Shown piece by piece: positions 17,129-27,538 of a stretch of 39,751 nucleotides of DNA. Numbering within the stretch: the stretch's first letter is position 1; each line of letters begins with the position of its first letter. The DNA is taken from positions 1 through 39,751 of the forward strand of contig JAHDXT010000036.1 in NCBI GenBank assembly GCA_023384095.1, read 5' to 3'. This DNA comes from Hyphomicrobiaceae bacterium (lineage in GTDB: Bacteria > Pseudomonadota > Alphaproteobacteria > Rhizobiales > Hyphomicrobiaceae). A program made the translations under genes and the position numbers. The notes under the pieces were generated by a model. It did no database searches. It was given only the letters and a program-made list of their open reading frames with translations, and was not told the DNA's origin.

Positions 17129-17174
17129 GATCACACGACAGCGCTAAGACTGTGACATTTTCGCGACATGATCA

Positions 17175-17204
17175 CCGATACCCCTCACCGGCGGCACGAG
17201 TCAA
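17175..17204 (-). promoter_or_regulatory. Candidate sigma-70-type promoter for ntrYX
   Basis: On the minus strand TTGACT (17199-17204) is followed after 18 bp by TATCGG (17175-17180), about 175 bp upstream of ntrY. This would let ntrYX be transcribed apart from dusB-ntrBC. The match is read by eye only. Confidence 0.3.
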
Positions 17205-17237
17205 GGCGATGACTTCCACCCTGTGCGGATCTCCGAC

Positions 17238-18686
<1,449 letters not shown>

Positions 18687-18689
18687 GGC

Positions 18690-19838
18690 TTAGCCCGATC
18701 GGTTGCTGGCGGAACTGGCGTCCTGCATGGGGAGCAGGATGCGGAAGACGGTGCGCCGCGGCTCCGACTCGCACTCGATCACGCCGCCGTGGTCGCCGAT
18801 GATCTTGGCGACCAGCGCGAGGCCGAGCCCCGAGCCGCTGCGCTTGGTGGTGACGAACGGATCGAACAGGTGGGGCTTGAGGTGATCGGGCACGCCCGGG
18901 CCGTTGTCCTCGATCTCGATCATCAGCGGCAGGCTCACCCGGGCGCCGCTCCCCGGAACCGAAAGGCGCATGCCGGGGCGGAACGCCGTGGTGAGCACGA
19001 GGCGTCCGCTCTCGCCGCCCTCCTCGATGGCCTCGACGGCATTCTTCACGAGGTTCAGGAAGGCCTGCACCAGCTTGTCGCGGCTGGCCGGGACCGGGGG
19101 CAGCGACGGGTCGTAGCGGGCGAGGAACTTGACGCCGCGCCCGAAGCCGGTGCCCGCGAGCTGACATACGTGATCGAGCACGTCGTGGATGTTGACCGGG
19201 CTCTTGACCAGCGGGCGCTCGTCTCCGAACACCTCCATGCGGTCGACAAGGTTGCGGATGCGATCCGTCTCCGCACAAATGAGCTGGGCAAGCGGCCGGT
19301 CCGCAGATCCCAGTCCCGGCTCCAGGAGCTGCGCGGCGCCGCGGATGCCCGACAGCGGGTTCTTGATCTCGTGCGCCAGCATGGCCGCCATGCCCGAGAC
19401 GGAGCGCGCGGCGGCGCGGTGGGTAAGCTGGCGCTCGATCATCTGCGCCATGGTGCGCTGCTGCAGCATCAGCACGATGAGGGACGGCTGCTCCGGCAGC
19501 GGCCCGCCGTGGGCGTCGACCAGCTTCGGCCCGTCTAGCCTTGGGATCATCACCTCGATCCCGTACTCGTTGACCGACACGCCGGTGCGGCGGACCTGCT
19601 CCACGAGCCCCACGAGCGGGCAGCCGAAGGCGAGGAGGTCGGCGAGCCGATGGCGCTTCAGCATGGCCTGACCGGCCGAGAAGAACTGCTCCGCCGCCGG
19701 GTTGGCGTAGACGATGCGCTCGCCCTCGGCGAGCGTCAGGATGGGATGCGGCAGCGCGGCGAGCAGCAGATCGTGCTGGATGTGGCGTGGTCCGCCGGTT
19801 GCAGGCGGGGCGCGGTCACGGACCAGACGCATGCTCAT
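18690..19838 (-). CDS. ntrB: Nitrogen regulation sensor kinase/phosphatase NtrB
   Basis: NtrB is the soluble kinase and phosphatase of NtrC, controlled by PII proteins in response to glutamine. The 382 aa protein has an N-terminal PAS domain (about 22-135) and the phosphorylated His156 in [17 protein letters not shown]. An N box ([14 protein letters not shown]) and G boxes ([22 protein letters not shown]) follow. There is no membrane segment, as expected. Its ATG overlaps the dusB stop by 4 bp (ATGA), showing translational coupling in dusB-ntrB-ntrC. Confidence 0.96.
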   Translation of the reverse strand: MSMRLVRDRAPPATGGPRHIQHDLLLAALPHPILTLAEGERIVYANPAAEQFFSAGQAMLKRHRLADLLAFGCPLVGLVEQVRRTGVSVNEYGIEVMIPRLDGPKLVDAHGGPLPEQPSLIVLMLQQRTMAQMIERQLTHRAAARSVSGMAAMLAHEIKNPLSGIRGAAQLLEPGLGSADRPLAQLICAETDRIRNLVDRMEVFGDERPLVKSPVNIHDVLDHVCQLAGTGFGRGVKFLARYDPSLPPVPASRDKLVQAFLNLVKNAVEAIEEGGESGRLVLTTAFRPGMRLSVPGSGARVSLPLMIEIEDNGPGVPDHLKPHLFDPFVTTKRSGSGLGLALVAKIIGDHGGVIECESEPRRTVFRILLPMQDASSASNRSG

Positions 19839-20842
19839 GCCGCAAGCTCCTCCGCCTGGTTGTAGAAGCTAGTCAGCCCGGCGAGCACGCGATCGGCGTC
19901 ATCGTCCGGGCAAAGCCGCGCACGCCATCGCTTGACGCTTTCAGTGGCGAGCCCGCTCCGCTCCAGGTACCAGCCGATGTGCTTGCGCGCGTTGCGCAGA
20001 CCCAGCGCGCTGCCGTAATGGGAGAGCATGTCGCTAATGTGCTCGACCGCAATACGGCCCTGCTCGGCGAGCGGGGGAGCACCGGCATCAGCACCCGTGC
20101 GCAGCGCGGCAGCGATGCGCCCCGGCTGCCATGGCGCGCCATAGGCGCCACGTCCGATCATGACGCCATCCGCTCCGGACTCCGCCAGCGCCGTTTCCGC
20201 ATCCGCCACCGTGCATATATCGCCATTGACGATAACTGGAACAGAGACGGCTCCCTTGACCCGCCGCACGAAGCCCCAATCGGCCTTGCCTTTGAAGAAC
20301 TGACAGCGGGTGCGACCATGCACCGAGATCAGCCGGACGCCCGCGGCGGCGGCCAGTCGGGCCAGCTCCGGAGCGTTGAGCTCGCCTTGTTCCCAGCCCA
20401 TGCGCATCTTGAGCGTGACGGGCACGCGGACGCATCCCAGCACCGCCTCGATCAGGGACAAGGCGTGCGTCGGATCGCGCATCAGGGCCGAGCCGGACAG
20501 CTTGCCCGTGACCTGACGGGCCGGGCAGCCCATGTTGATGTCGATGATGTCGGCGCCGAGGCCCTCGGCGATGCGGGCGCCCTCGGCCATCCAGCGCGCC
20601 TCGCGGCCGGCGAGCTGGATCACGAACGGCGAGACGCCATGGCCGACGGCCTTGCGCAGCATGTCCGGCCGCTGCCGGGCGAGTTCCTCGCTGGCGACCA
20701 TCTCCGAGACGACGAGACCGGCGCCGAGCCGCTGGGCAAGATGGCGGAACGGCAGGTCCGTGACGCCAGACATGGGAGCCAGGAGCACCGAATTCGCTGC
20801 GTGATGGGGTCCGATGGCGAGCGGAGAGCGGGGACCGAGCAC
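19835..20842 (-). CDS. dusB: tRNA-dihydrouridine synthase DusB (NifR3 family)
   Basis: This flavoenzyme reduces uridine to dihydrouridine in the tRNA D-loop. The 335 aa TIM-barrel shows [13 protein letters not shown] near residue 21, the catalytic Cys106 in [26 protein letters not shown], the FMN-contacting [15 protein letters not shown] and VNGDI, and [13 protein letters not shown] near the C-terminus. The start is a GTG at 20842 without a strong ribosome site. It heads the dusB-ntrB-ntrC operon, the classic nifR3-ntrBC arrangement of alphaproteobacteria, and is divergent from ispDF. Confidence 0.95.
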   Translation of the reverse strand: MLGPRSPLAIGPHHAANSVLLAPMSGVTDLPFRHLAQRLGAGLVVSEMVASEELARQRPDMLRKAVGHGVSPFVIQLAGREARWMAEGARIAEGLGADIIDINMGCPARQVTGKLSGSALMRDPTHALSLIEAVLGCVRVPVTLKMRMGWEQGELNAPELARLAAAAGVRLISVHGRTRCQFFKGKADWGFVRRVKGAVSVPVIVNGDICTVADAETALAESGADGVMIGRGAYGAPWQPGRIAAALRTGADAGAPPLAEQGRIAVEHISDMLSHYGSALGLRNARKHIGWYLERSGLATESVKRWRARLCPDDDADRVLAGLTSFYNQAEELAA

Positions 20843-20995
20843 GACCCAATTGCCTACTGTTTAACCAGAACGAACCATTGCTGAATGTTTGTGCAGGTTA
20901 GGCGAGTGCCAATTGCTTCGCAAGTGCGAGTTTGCCTGTTCCCCGTAGGGATTGCGCCGGAGAGGCGGGGCCGCTAAGCCTTCACGCCCAGTAAT

Positions 20996-21023
20996 GCCCA
21001 AGGCCGACGCCCGAGGCTTGGGC
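20996..21023 (+). promoter_or_regulatory. Inverted repeat in the ispDF leader
   Basis: GCCCAAG (20996-21002) and CTTGGGC (21017-21023) pair perfectly, with two more inner pairs possible, ending 13 bp before the GTG start of ispDF. It lies in the 194 bp divergent dusB/ispDF gap. It may be an mRNA hairpin or an operator; nothing decides between them. Confidence 0.35.
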
Positions 21024-21036
21024 GCGGGAACCGAAC

Positions 21037-22242
21037 GTGGATCGAGTGAATGTGGCCGCACTGATCGTCGCCGCCGGTCGCGGCACCCGCGCCGATTCGG
21101 GCTCTCCCGTTCCAAAACAGTATCGCGAGCTCGGCGGCCGCCCCGTGCTCGCCCAGGTGGTGATGGCCTTTGCCGCACACCAGCGCTTCAGCGCGATTCA
21201 GGTCGTCATCCACCCCGAGGACCGCGCCCGCTACGACGAATGCTGTGCCGGATTGCCGGCTCCCCTCCGCCCCCCAGTGCACGGCGGGGCGAAGCGCCAG
21301 GATTCCGTGCGCGCCGGGTTGCATGCCCTTGCCTCCGCCAGCCCGGAATTGGTCCTCATTCATGATGCGGCGCGCGCGCTGATCGGCAGGGAGGTCATCA
21401 GCCGCGTGCTCGCGGCGCTCGGGACCCACGACGGCGCCATAGCCGCATTGCCCGTCGTCGACACGCTGAAGCGATCCGCCGCGGACGGCACCGTAGAAGG
21501 CACCGTGGCTCGCGACAGCCTGTGGCGGGCGCAGACCCCGCAGGGGTTCCGCTTCGCCAGGATCCTCGCGGCGCACCACGCTGCCCTGGCCGCGGGCCGG
21601 GACGACTTCACCGACGACGCCGGCATCGCGGAATGGGCAGGACTGCGGGTCGCCCTCGTCGACGGTAGCGAGCGCAACCTCAAGCTCACGGATCAGGAGG
21701 ACTTCGCGTTGGCAGAGCGGCTGATCAAAGCGCCGCCGGAAGCCTGCGAGGCTCGCACCGGCAGCGGTTTCGACGTGCATCGCTTCCGGGAGGGGGATCA
21801 CGTCTGGCTGTGCGGGGTCCGCATCGATCACGATAGGGGCCTCGAGGGGCACTCCGACGCCGACGTCGGGCTGCATGCGCTGACCGACGCGATCCTCGGG
21901 GCCATCGCCGACGGCGACATCGGCCAGCATTTTCCCCCGACCGACGCACGCTGGGCCGGCGCCTCGTCTCACGTTTTCCTGCGCGACGCCGGGCGCCGCG
22001 TGGGCGAGCGCGGCGGCCGGATCGTCAATGTCGACGTGACGGTATTGTGCGAGGCGCCGAGGATCTCGCCGCACCGCGACGCGATGCGCAGGGCCGTCGC
22101 CGACATCCTGCAGATCGGCATCGACCGCGTCAGCGTCAAAGCCACGACGACGGAGCGCCTGGGTTTCACCGGCCGGCGCGAGGGCATCGCCGCCATGGCC
22201 AGCGCCACGGTGCTGCTGCCCGCGTGCAACCGGGGCGACTGA
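21037..22242 (+). CDS. ispDF: Bifunctional isoprenoid enzyme IspD-IspF
   Basis: This fusion catalyses two steps of the MEP pathway: CTP addition to MEP (IspD) and cyclisation to MEcPP (IspF). The IspD part (about 1-230) has LIVAAGRGTRAD, PKQYRELGGRPVL, HDAARALI and RAQTPQGFRF. The IspF part (about 240-401) begins RTGSGFDVHRF, where Asp246 and His248 bind metal, and continues with LEGHSDADVGLHALTDAILGA and VSVKATTTERLGFTGRREGIA. The fused form is typical of many alphaproteobacteria. The start is a GTG at 21037; other in-frame GTG codons lie within 15 bp. IspE is not in the window. Confidence 0.96.
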   Translation: MDRVNVAALIVAAGRGTRADSGSPVPKQYRELGGRPVLAQVVMAFAAHQRFSAIQVVIHPEDRARYDECCAGLPAPLRPPVHGGAKRQDSVRAGLHALASASPELVLIHDAARALIGREVISRVLAALGTHDGAIAALPVVDTLKRSAADGTVEGTVARDSLWRAQTPQGFRFARILAAHHAALAAGRDDFTDDAGIAEWAGLRVALVDGSERNLKLTDQEDFALAERLIKAPPEACEARTGSGFDVHRFREGDHVWLCGVRIDHDRGLEGHSDADVGLHALTDAILGAIADGDIGQHFPPTDARWAGASSHVFLRDAGRRVGERGGRIVNVDVTVLCEAPRISPHRDAMRRAVADILQIGIDRVSVKATTTERLGFTGRREGIAAMASATVLLPACNRGD

Positions 22243-22341
22243 ATCGACAGACGTGGGAGCAGCCTTGCCTTGCATCGGCGCCGAGAATCGCAGATCAAGG
22301 ACGAAGCGTTGTATCTCCACTGGCGATTCCGGGAGCCTCCG

Positions 22342-22821
22342 ATGAATATCATGACCCAGGAGCCGGACTCCGCGACGGCCGAGCTGGCGAGCATCGCGGA
22401 GATCACGTCGTCGAGCTGCATCGCGACGCGCGTGCGTCAGCTCAGCCGCATCATCACGCGCGTCTATGACGACGCCATGCGTCCGCTCGGCATCACGGCC
22501 AGCCAATTCACCCTGCTCACGCAGCTCGCCCAGCAGGACGGGATCACGGCCGTCGAGATCGGCTTCACTCTGGACATCGAGAAGTCGACACTGTCGCGCA
22601 ACCTGAAGCGGCTGCTGGCGCTCAGCATGATCACCATGGACCCGCCGGCGGGCCGGCGCGGCCGCGGGCTGCACCTGACCGCCAAGGGCCGCGGCGTGAT
22701 CAAAGAGGCCTATCCGGTGTGGCTGGCCGCCCAGCAGCGCGCCGTGAGCGTTATGGGCCCGGAGAGCCGGGCGACGCTCGACAGCCTGCTGCACCAGGCC
22801 GAGAAGCTGGCCGCGGCCTGA
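22342..22821 (+). CDS. MarR-family transcriptional regulator
   Basis: This 159 aa winged-helix repressor-type protein has the MarR layout: a dimerising N-terminal helix (TRVRQLSRIITRVYDDAM), the helix-turn-helix LGITASQFTLLTQLAQQDG through DIEKSTLSRNLKRLLALSM, the wing DPPAGRRGRGLHLTAKG and a C-terminal dimer helix. ATG 22342 has GGGAG six bases upstream; the frame is open to 22270 without a better start. It stands alone 99 bp after ispDF and does not face an obvious transporter or enzyme target, so its ligand and regulon are unknown. Confidence 0.88.
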   Translation: MNIMTQEPDSATAELASIAEITSSSCIATRVRQLSRIITRVYDDAMRPLGITASQFTLLTQLAQQDGITAVEIGFTLDIEKSTLSRNLKRLLALSMITMDPPAGRRGRGLHLTAKGRGVIKEAYPVWLAAQQRAVSVMGPESRATLDSLLHQAEKLAAA

Positions 22822-22884
22822 GTCTGGCCGTTCTGCCGGCCTGCGGCTAGTCTGTTTGGCTGAGTTTCAAACAGCAGCGACAAA

Positions 22885-23106
22885 CACGTCTCCCCTCCCC
22901 CTTGCGGGGAGGGGTTGGGGGTGGGGGTGCCCGGATTTGGACGTTGCATTCGTGGCCCCACCCCACCCGCGCGGCTCCGCCGCGCCGCCCTCCCCGTCAA
23001 GGGGAGGGCGGCGTATTGCCGCCCGATGACCATCACCCTAGCCCTCTCTCCCGCTGGCAAGGGAGAATAGGCGTAGCCTGAAATGCTTCGATTAAAACCG
23101 AACACG
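22885..23106 (+). repeat. G/C-run dispersed repeat, copy B
   Basis: The 335 bp gap between the MarR gene and cinA (22822-23156) is mostly this element. Two perfect hairpins are visible: CCCCTCCCC/GGGGAGGGG (22892-22914) and a 12-bp stem GCCGCCCTCCCC/GGGGAGGGCGGC (22984-23012). The block 22970-23105 matches the complement of 11212-11338. Its right end reaches to about 50 bp before cinA, so it may also carry or displace the cinA promoter. Confidence 0.75.
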
Positions 23107-23156
23107 TTGTAGAGTCCGCCCGAACCTTTCCCGAACCGCGAGCGGCAGAGGATCGC

Positions 23157-23654
23157 ATGTTTCCCGCGGACCTGCTCGACGAGGCCCGGCGTCTGATCGA
23201 GCTGATGCGGGCTCGAAGGATGTTGCTGGTGACGGCCGAGAGCTGCACCGGCGGGCTCGTCTCGGCCCTGCTGACGGAGGTGCCGGGCTCCTCGGACGTG
23301 CTGGAGCGCGGCTTCGTCACCTACTCCAATGCCGCCAAGGCGGATTGCCTGGGCGTGGATGCGCAGATCATCACGGCGCACGGGGCCGTCAGCGAGGAGG
23401 TGGCCCGGGCCATGGCCGAAGGCGCGCTCGCCCGTTCCGCTGCCGACATCGCCGTCTCCGTCACGGGGGTGGCAGGCCCGGGCGGCGGCTCGGCGGAGAA
23501 GCCGGTCGGGCTCGTGCACTTCGCGGCAGCCCGCAAGGGACAGCCGACGATCCACCTCGAGCGCAGGTTCGCAGATCTGGGCCGCACCGCCATCCGGCTG
23601 GAGAGCGTACGGGCGGCGCTGGACCTCGTCGCCGCCGCGGTCAGGCTCGATTGA
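23157..23654 (+). CDS. CinA-family nicotinamide-nucleotide amidohydrolase (PncC-type)
   Basis: This stand-alone 165 aa protein matches the C-terminal domain of CinA, which deamidates NMN to nicotinic acid mononucleotide in pyridine nucleotide salvage. Visible motifs are LVTAESCTGGLVSALLTEVPGSS with the nucleophile serine near residue 29, GFVTYSNAAKADCLGV with the catalytic Tyr/Lys region, AHGAVSEEVA and SVTGVAGPGGGSAEKPVG. The N-terminal MoCF domain of full-length CinA is absent, which is normal for this subgroup. GAGGA precedes the ATG. Its last 14 bp overlap the convergent COQ10-like gene. Confidence 0.92.
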   Translation: MFPADLLDEARRLIELMRARRMLLVTAESCTGGLVSALLTEVPGSSDVLERGFVTYSNAAKADCLGVDAQIITAHGAVSEEVARAMAEGALARSAADIAVSVTGVAGPGGGSAEKPVGLVHFAAARKGQPTIHLERRFADLGRTAIRLESVRAALDLVAAAVRLD

Positions 23655-24114
23655 AGGCGGCGTCCTGGCCGCCGTAGATGGCGTCGGCGCGCGCCTCGAA
23701 TGCCTCCGCGAATTTCCGGAAGGCGCGGTCGAACAGCGCACCCATGGCCATCCCGAGCGCTATCGACCGGAACTCGTAGATGATCGAGAACTCCACCCGG
23801 CAGCCTTCTGCATGCGGATGAAAGGTCCACGTGTTCTCGAGACGGCGGAACGGGCCGTCGATGTAACTGACCAGGATCGTGTGCTGTGGCTGGAAGAGCC
23901 GGACCCGGGTCGTGAAGGACTCCCTGATCGGGCCATAGCCCACGGTCATGGAGGCGACGACCTCCTCCGCAGCCTCGCCCCTCGGCGCACGCGAACGCAC
24001 GACGAGCCGCTCGCACAGCGGCAGGAACTCGGGATAGCGCTCGACATCGGAAACGAGGTCGTACATCGCCCGGGGAGGGTGCTTCACGATGCGATGTGTT
24101 CGGAAGGAAGGCAT
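23641..24114 (-). CDS. COQ10/RatA-family START-domain protein
   Basis: This 157 aa protein has the polyketide-cyclase/START fold of COQ10, a ubiquinone-binding chaperone, annotated RatA in E. coli. The family signature MPSFRTHRIVKHPPRAMYDLVSDVERYPEFLPLC opens the protein and is followed by YGPIRESFTTRV, IDGPFRRLENTWTFHP and EFRSIALGMAMGALFDRAFRKF. Alphaproteobacterial members beside lipA are usually taken as respiration-related, not toxins, and no antitoxin gene is next to it. It lies 100 bp after lipA on the same strand and overlaps cinA tail to tail. Confidence 0.9.
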   Translation of the reverse strand: MPSFRTHRIVKHPPRAMYDLVSDVERYPEFLPLCERLVVRSRAPRGEAAEEVVASMTVGYGPIRESFTTRVRLFQPQHTILVSYIDGPFRRLENTWTFHPHAEGCRVEFSIIYEFRSIALGMAMGALFDRAFRKFAEAFEARADAIYGGQDAAFNRA

Positions 24115-24213
24115 CTCGGCCGTTCAGTGGCGGACTCGTCAGTATGAACTATCACAAGCCCGCGTCGCGGCCGCATTGCGACCAAACATCACGCGGGCAC
24201 GGAACGTCGATGC

Positions 24214-25164
24214 TCACCCGCCGCGGCCCATGGCTGCGAGCCGGGCTGCGCGCAGACGCGCGAAATCGTCGCCGGCATGATAGGACGAGCGCGTCAGCGG
24301 GCTGGCGGACACCAGCAGGAACCCCTTGGCGTAGGCGATGCGCTCGTAGGACTTGAACTCCTCCGGCGGCACGAAGCTCTTGACCTCGGCGTGCTTGCGC
24401 GTCGGCTGCAGGTACTGCCCGATCGTCAGGAAATCGACGTTGGCGCTGCGCAGGTCGTCCATGAGTTGCAGCACCTCCTCGCGCCGCTCGCCCAGGCCCA
24501 CCATGATTCCCGACTTGGTGAACATCGCCGGGTCGAGCTCCTTGACGCGCTGCAGCAGGCGCAGCGAGTGGAAATAGCGCGCCCCGGGGCGGATCTCGAG
24601 ATAGAGCCCCGGCACCGTCTCGAGGTTGTGGTTGAACACGTCGGGGCGCGCCTCGACCACCACCTCGAGCGCGCCGTCCTTGCGCAGGAAGTCGGGCGTC
24701 AGCACCTCGATGGTCGTCGCGGGCGTGCGCATGCGGATCGCGCGGATCACGGAGGCGAAATGCCCGGCGCCGCCGTCGGCGAGGTCGTCGCGATCGACCG
24801 AGGTGACGACGACGTGCTCGAGGCCGAGCTTTGCCACCGCCTCGGCGACGCTCGCGGGCTCCTGCGGGTCGAGCGGCTGCGGCAGCCCCGTGCGCACGTT
24901 GCAGAAGGCGCAGGCGCGGGTGCAGGTGTCGCCCATGATCATCATGGTCGCGTGCTTCTTGGACCAGCACTCGCCGATGTTGGGACAGCCGGCCTCCTCG
25001 CACACGGTGTGCAGGCCGTGCTCGCGCATGATGCGCCTGGTCTCGCCATAAACCGACGAGCCGGGCGCTTTGACGCGGATCCAGTCAGGCTTGCGGAGCA
25101 CCGGGCTGTCCGGCTTCTGCGCCTTCTCGGGATGCCTGGGGCGCGAATCTAGGATCGTGACCAT
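24214..25164 (-). CDS. lipA: Lipoyl synthase
   Basis: LipA is a radical-SAM enzyme that inserts two sulfurs into protein-bound octanoyl groups. From ATG 25164 (316 aa), the auxiliary cluster cysteines are in [12 protein letters not shown] (55, 60, 66) and the radical-SAM cluster in CTRACAFC (81, 85, 88). The C-terminal [10 protein letters not shown] supplies the serine ligand of the auxiliary cluster. An in-frame TTG at 25197 was rejected in favour of the ATG. Its product is needed by the dehydrogenase complexes served by the nearby lpdA. In related genomes lipA usually follows lpdA directly; here two small membrane genes lie between. Confidence 0.97.
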   Translation of the reverse strand: MVTILDSRPRHPEKAQKPDSPVLRKPDWIRVKAPGSSVYGETRRIMREHGLHTVCEEAGCPNIGECWSKKHATMMIMGDTCTRACAFCNVRTGLPQPLDPQEPASVAEAVAKLGLEHVVVTSVDRDDLADGGAGHFASVIRAIRMRTPATTIEVLTPDFLRKDGALEVVVEARPDVFNHNLETVPGLYLEIRPGARYFHSLRLLQRVKELDPAMFTKSGIMVGLGERREEVLQLMDDLRSANVDFLTIGQYLQPTRKHAEVKSFVPPEEFKSYERIAYAKGFLLVSASPLTRSSYHAGDDFARLRAARLAAMGRGG

Positions 25165-25306
25165 GCGCGGGCTCGTATAGCGTGGCACGGGCGTCAACTC
25201 GGCGCCCGCGACACACTACAAGTGGCTCGCCTGAATGCAAGGATCAACCGGCATGTCGCCGCGGCGGCGGCGGCAACCTCGCTGGCCGTCGCGCTCGCCG
25301 CTCGTG

Positions 25307-25570
25307 TCAGCGGGCGATGGCGCGGGCGAGCAGCGTCACGACGAACGCGCCGATGGTGGCGATGGCCACCTGGTCGGCGAAGGCGCTGCCCAGTCCGAGA
25401 CTGATATTCAGCACCTGGTGGACAAGGTAGCCGCCCACGAATGCCCCCAGGACGCCGACGATCAGGTAACGGATCAGTCCGCGCTGTCCGAAGAGCAGCC
25501 CGACGATCCAGCCGGCGATGAGGCCGATGACGGCGAGCATGGCAAACGGCATGTAAGCACTGTAGTCCAC
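25307..25570 (-). CDS. GlsB/YeaQ/YmgE-family small membrane protein 1
   Basis: This is an 87 aa, very hydrophobic protein of the family once called transglycosylase-associated. It has three predicted helices and the Gly-rich signature GLIAGWIVGLLFGQRGLIRYLIVGVLGAFVGG. The GTG at 25570 is chosen because GGAGG lies five bases upstream; ATG 25552 is the alternative. It is a paralogue of the next gene, 44 bp away, with the same order of helices and a shared ending (TIGAFVVTLLAR versus TIGAVVVIVLAR). The family is often stress-induced, but its biochemical role is unknown. Confidence 0.82.
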   Translation of the reverse strand: MDYSAYMPFAMLAVIGLIAGWIVGLLFGQRGLIRYLIVGVLGAFVGGYLVHQVLNISLGLGSAFADQVAIATIGAFVVTLLARAIAR

Positions 25571-25614
25571 GATCCCCTCCTCTCGCTGCTTCCCGGCTCG
25601 CGAAAATTCGAGCC

Positions 25615-25872
25615 TCAAGCGATCAGGCGCGCCAGCACGATCACCACGACGGCGCCGATCGTCGCCGTCACCACCTGTGAGGCCAGCGGGTGCTGGATGC
25701 CGAGATTGAGACCGAGGCTCCCGAGCAGCAGGCCGCCGACGACCCCCCCCAGCAGCCCCACGAACAGGTACCAGACGAGCCCGCCACCGCCGCCGACGAG
25801 CAGCGAGGCCAGGAAGCCGGCGACGATGCCGATGCCTGCCATGACCAGGAGCGACTGCAGATCAGTCTTCAT
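25615..25872 (-). CDS. GlsB/YeaQ/YmgE-family small membrane protein 2
   Basis: This 85 aa protein is the tandem partner of the previous entry. It starts MKTDLQSLLVMAGIGIVAGF and has three hydrophobic helices with Gly-rich packing motifs (LVGGGGGLVWYLFVGLLGG) and a final TIGAVVVIVLARLIA. ATG 25872 follows GGAGA; the open frame further upstream lacks a good start. It lies 160 bp downstream of lpdA on the same strand. A local duplication is the simplest origin of the pair. Confidence 0.85.
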   Translation of the reverse strand: MKTDLQSLLVMAGIGIVAGFLASLLVGGGGGLVWYLFVGLLGGVVGGLLLGSLGLNLGIQHPLASQVVTATIGAVVVIVLARLIA

Positions 25873-26032
25873 TGCACGTCTCCTCTGAAACCGGGTTGAA
25901 GCCATGCAACAGAACGAGAACACGCGATCATTGTGGACGACTCGCGCACGGCCGTCGAGTGAGTCGCGCGTGATTCGCAATAACGCCTGTGCACGGAGTT
26001 GGGCGGTTGCCGGCGAGAGGTATCGGCTCGCG

Positions 26033-27478
26033 TCAGATGTGGATCGCCCGTCCGTAGGCGTCGAGAACGCTTTCGTGCATGGTCTCCGAGAGCGTCGGGT
26101 GCGGGAAGATCGCGTGCATCAGGTCCTCCTCCGTCGTCTCGAGTTGCATGGCGATGACGAAACCCTGAATCAACTCCGTCACCTCGGCGCCGACCATGTG
26201 AGCGCCGAGGAGCTGACCGGTCCTGGAGTCGAACACCGTCTTCACCAGCCCCTCCGGCTCGCCGAGCGCGATGGCCTTGCCGTTGCCGCGGAACGGGAAG
26301 CGGCCGACCTTCACCTCGTAGCCCGCCTCCCTGGCCTTGGCCTCGGTCAGCCCCACGGACGCGATCTGCGGATGGCAATAGGTGCAGCCCGGAATTTTGC
26401 GCTTGTCCATCGGGTGCGTGGGCAGGCCTTTGATGGTCTCGACGCACAGCACGCCCTCGTGCTCGGCCTTGTGGGCGAGCAGCGGTGCACCGGCCACGTC
26501 GCCGATGGCGTAGACGCCGGGCACGCTGGTGCGGCCGAAGCCGTCGGTGACGACCGCGCCGCGCTCGACCTTCACGCCGAGCTGCTCGAGTCCGAGGTTC
26601 TCCACGTTGCCGACCACGCCCACCGCGGAGATGAGCCGCTCGGCCTTGATCGTCTCCGTCTTGCCGTCCCCCGTATCGATGCTGGCCGCCACACCCCCGC
26701 CGCCTTTCTCGACCCGGGTGACGGTGGCGCCGGTCAGGATGCGCATTCCCTGCTTCTCGAGCTGCTTGCGCGCATGGGATGCGATCTCGGCGTCTTCGAC
26801 GGGCAGGATCTGCGGCAATAGCTCGACGACGGTCACGTCCACGCTGAAAGCACGGTAGAAGGAGGCGAACTCGATGCCGATGGCGCCCGATCCCATCACC
26901 AGGAGCGACTTCGGCATGGCGGGCGGCACCATGGCCTCGAAATAGGTCCAGATCAGATCGCCGTCGGGCTCGATGCCGGGCAGCACGCGCGGGCGGGCGC
27001 CTGTGGCGAGGATCGTATGCTTCGCCTTGTAGGCGCCTGGGCCGAGCACTCCTTTCGGGGGCGGAACGGCCGGCTGCATGGGTTTCTTCCTGGACTGGGC
27101 GACGGTGATCTCGCCCGGCTTGGCAAGTCTCGCCTCGCCCCAGATCACGTCGACCTTGTTCTTCTTCATGAGGAACCCGACGCCGCCGTTGAGCTGGCCT
27201 GAGACGCCGCGCGAGCGCTTGACGATGGCAGCCGCGTCGAAGCCCAGCCCCCCATCGATGCTGAGGCCGTAGCTCTTGGCGTGCTCGGCGTTGCGATAGA
27301 CCTCCGCCGATCTGAGCAGCGCCTTGGTCGGGATACAGCCCCAGTTGAGGCAGATGCCGCCCAGGTGCTCGCGCTCCACGACCGCAGTCCGCAGGCCGAG
27401 CTGGGCGGCGCGGATCGCCGCCACGTAGCCGCCGGGGCCGGCGCCGATCACGACGACATCGTAGCTGTTGTCCGGCAT
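26033..27478 (-). CDS. lpdA: Dihydrolipoamide dehydrogenase (E3)
   Basis: E3 reoxidises dihydrolipoyl groups of 2-oxoacid dehydrogenase complexes, passing electrons through FAD to NAD. The 481 aa protein shows the FAD fold DVVVIGAGPGGYVAAIRAAQ, the redox disulfide GGICLNWGCIP (Cys43, Cys48), the NAD fold LVMGSGAIGIEFASFY, the second FAD motif VPGVYAIGDVAGAPLLAHKA and the catalytic His-Glu in FPHPTLSETMHE. Its length and the extended loop with KKPMQPAVPPPKG suggest the pyruvate-dehydrogenase-associated form. The E1 and E2 genes that usually precede it in alphaproteobacteria are absent; a small lipoprotein gene is there instead. Confidence 0.97.
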   Translation of the reverse strand: MPDNSYDVVVIGAGPGGYVAAIRAAQLGLRTAVVEREHLGGICLNWGCIPTKALLRSAEVYRNAEHAKSYGLSIDGGLGFDAAAIVKRSRGVSGQLNGGVGFLMKKNKVDVIWGEARLAKPGEITVAQSRKKPMQPAVPPPKGVLGPGAYKAKHTILATGARPRVLPGIEPDGDLIWTYFEAMVPPAMPKSLLVMGSGAIGIEFASFYRAFSVDVTVVELLPQILPVEDAEIASHARKQLEKQGMRILTGATVTRVEKGGGGVAASIDTGDGKTETIKAERLISAVGVVGNVENLGLEQLGVKVERGAVVTDGFGRTSVPGVYAIGDVAGAPLLAHKAEHEGVLCVETIKGLPTHPMDKRKIPGCTYCHPQIASVGLTEAKAREAGYEVKVGRFPFRGNGKAIALGEPEGLVKTVFDSRTGQLLGAHMVGAEVTELIQGFVIAMQLETTEEDLMHAIFPHPTLSETMHESVLDAYGRAIHI

Positions 27479-27538
27479 GACGTTCCCATGGCTGACGGCG
27501 TAGCGGCGGAGTGCCGGGCGGCGATGGACCGGTCCCGC

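Noticed and set aside
14388-17147. A 919-codon open frame antisense to ntrY
   Set aside because: It is a high-GC shadow of ntrY, whose kinase motifs, ribosome site and operon context are clear; the antisense product is low-complexity and Arg/Asp/His-rich.
20880-20920. Sigma-54-like motif upstream of dusB (TGGCAC followed by TGCA on the minus strand)
   Set aside because: The GG and GC elements are about four bases too far apart for a -24/-12 promoter.
23641-24114. RatA toxin of a toxin-antitoxin pair
   Set aside because: No antitoxin partner gene is adjacent, and the lipA neighbourhood fits the COQ10 respiratory role of the family.
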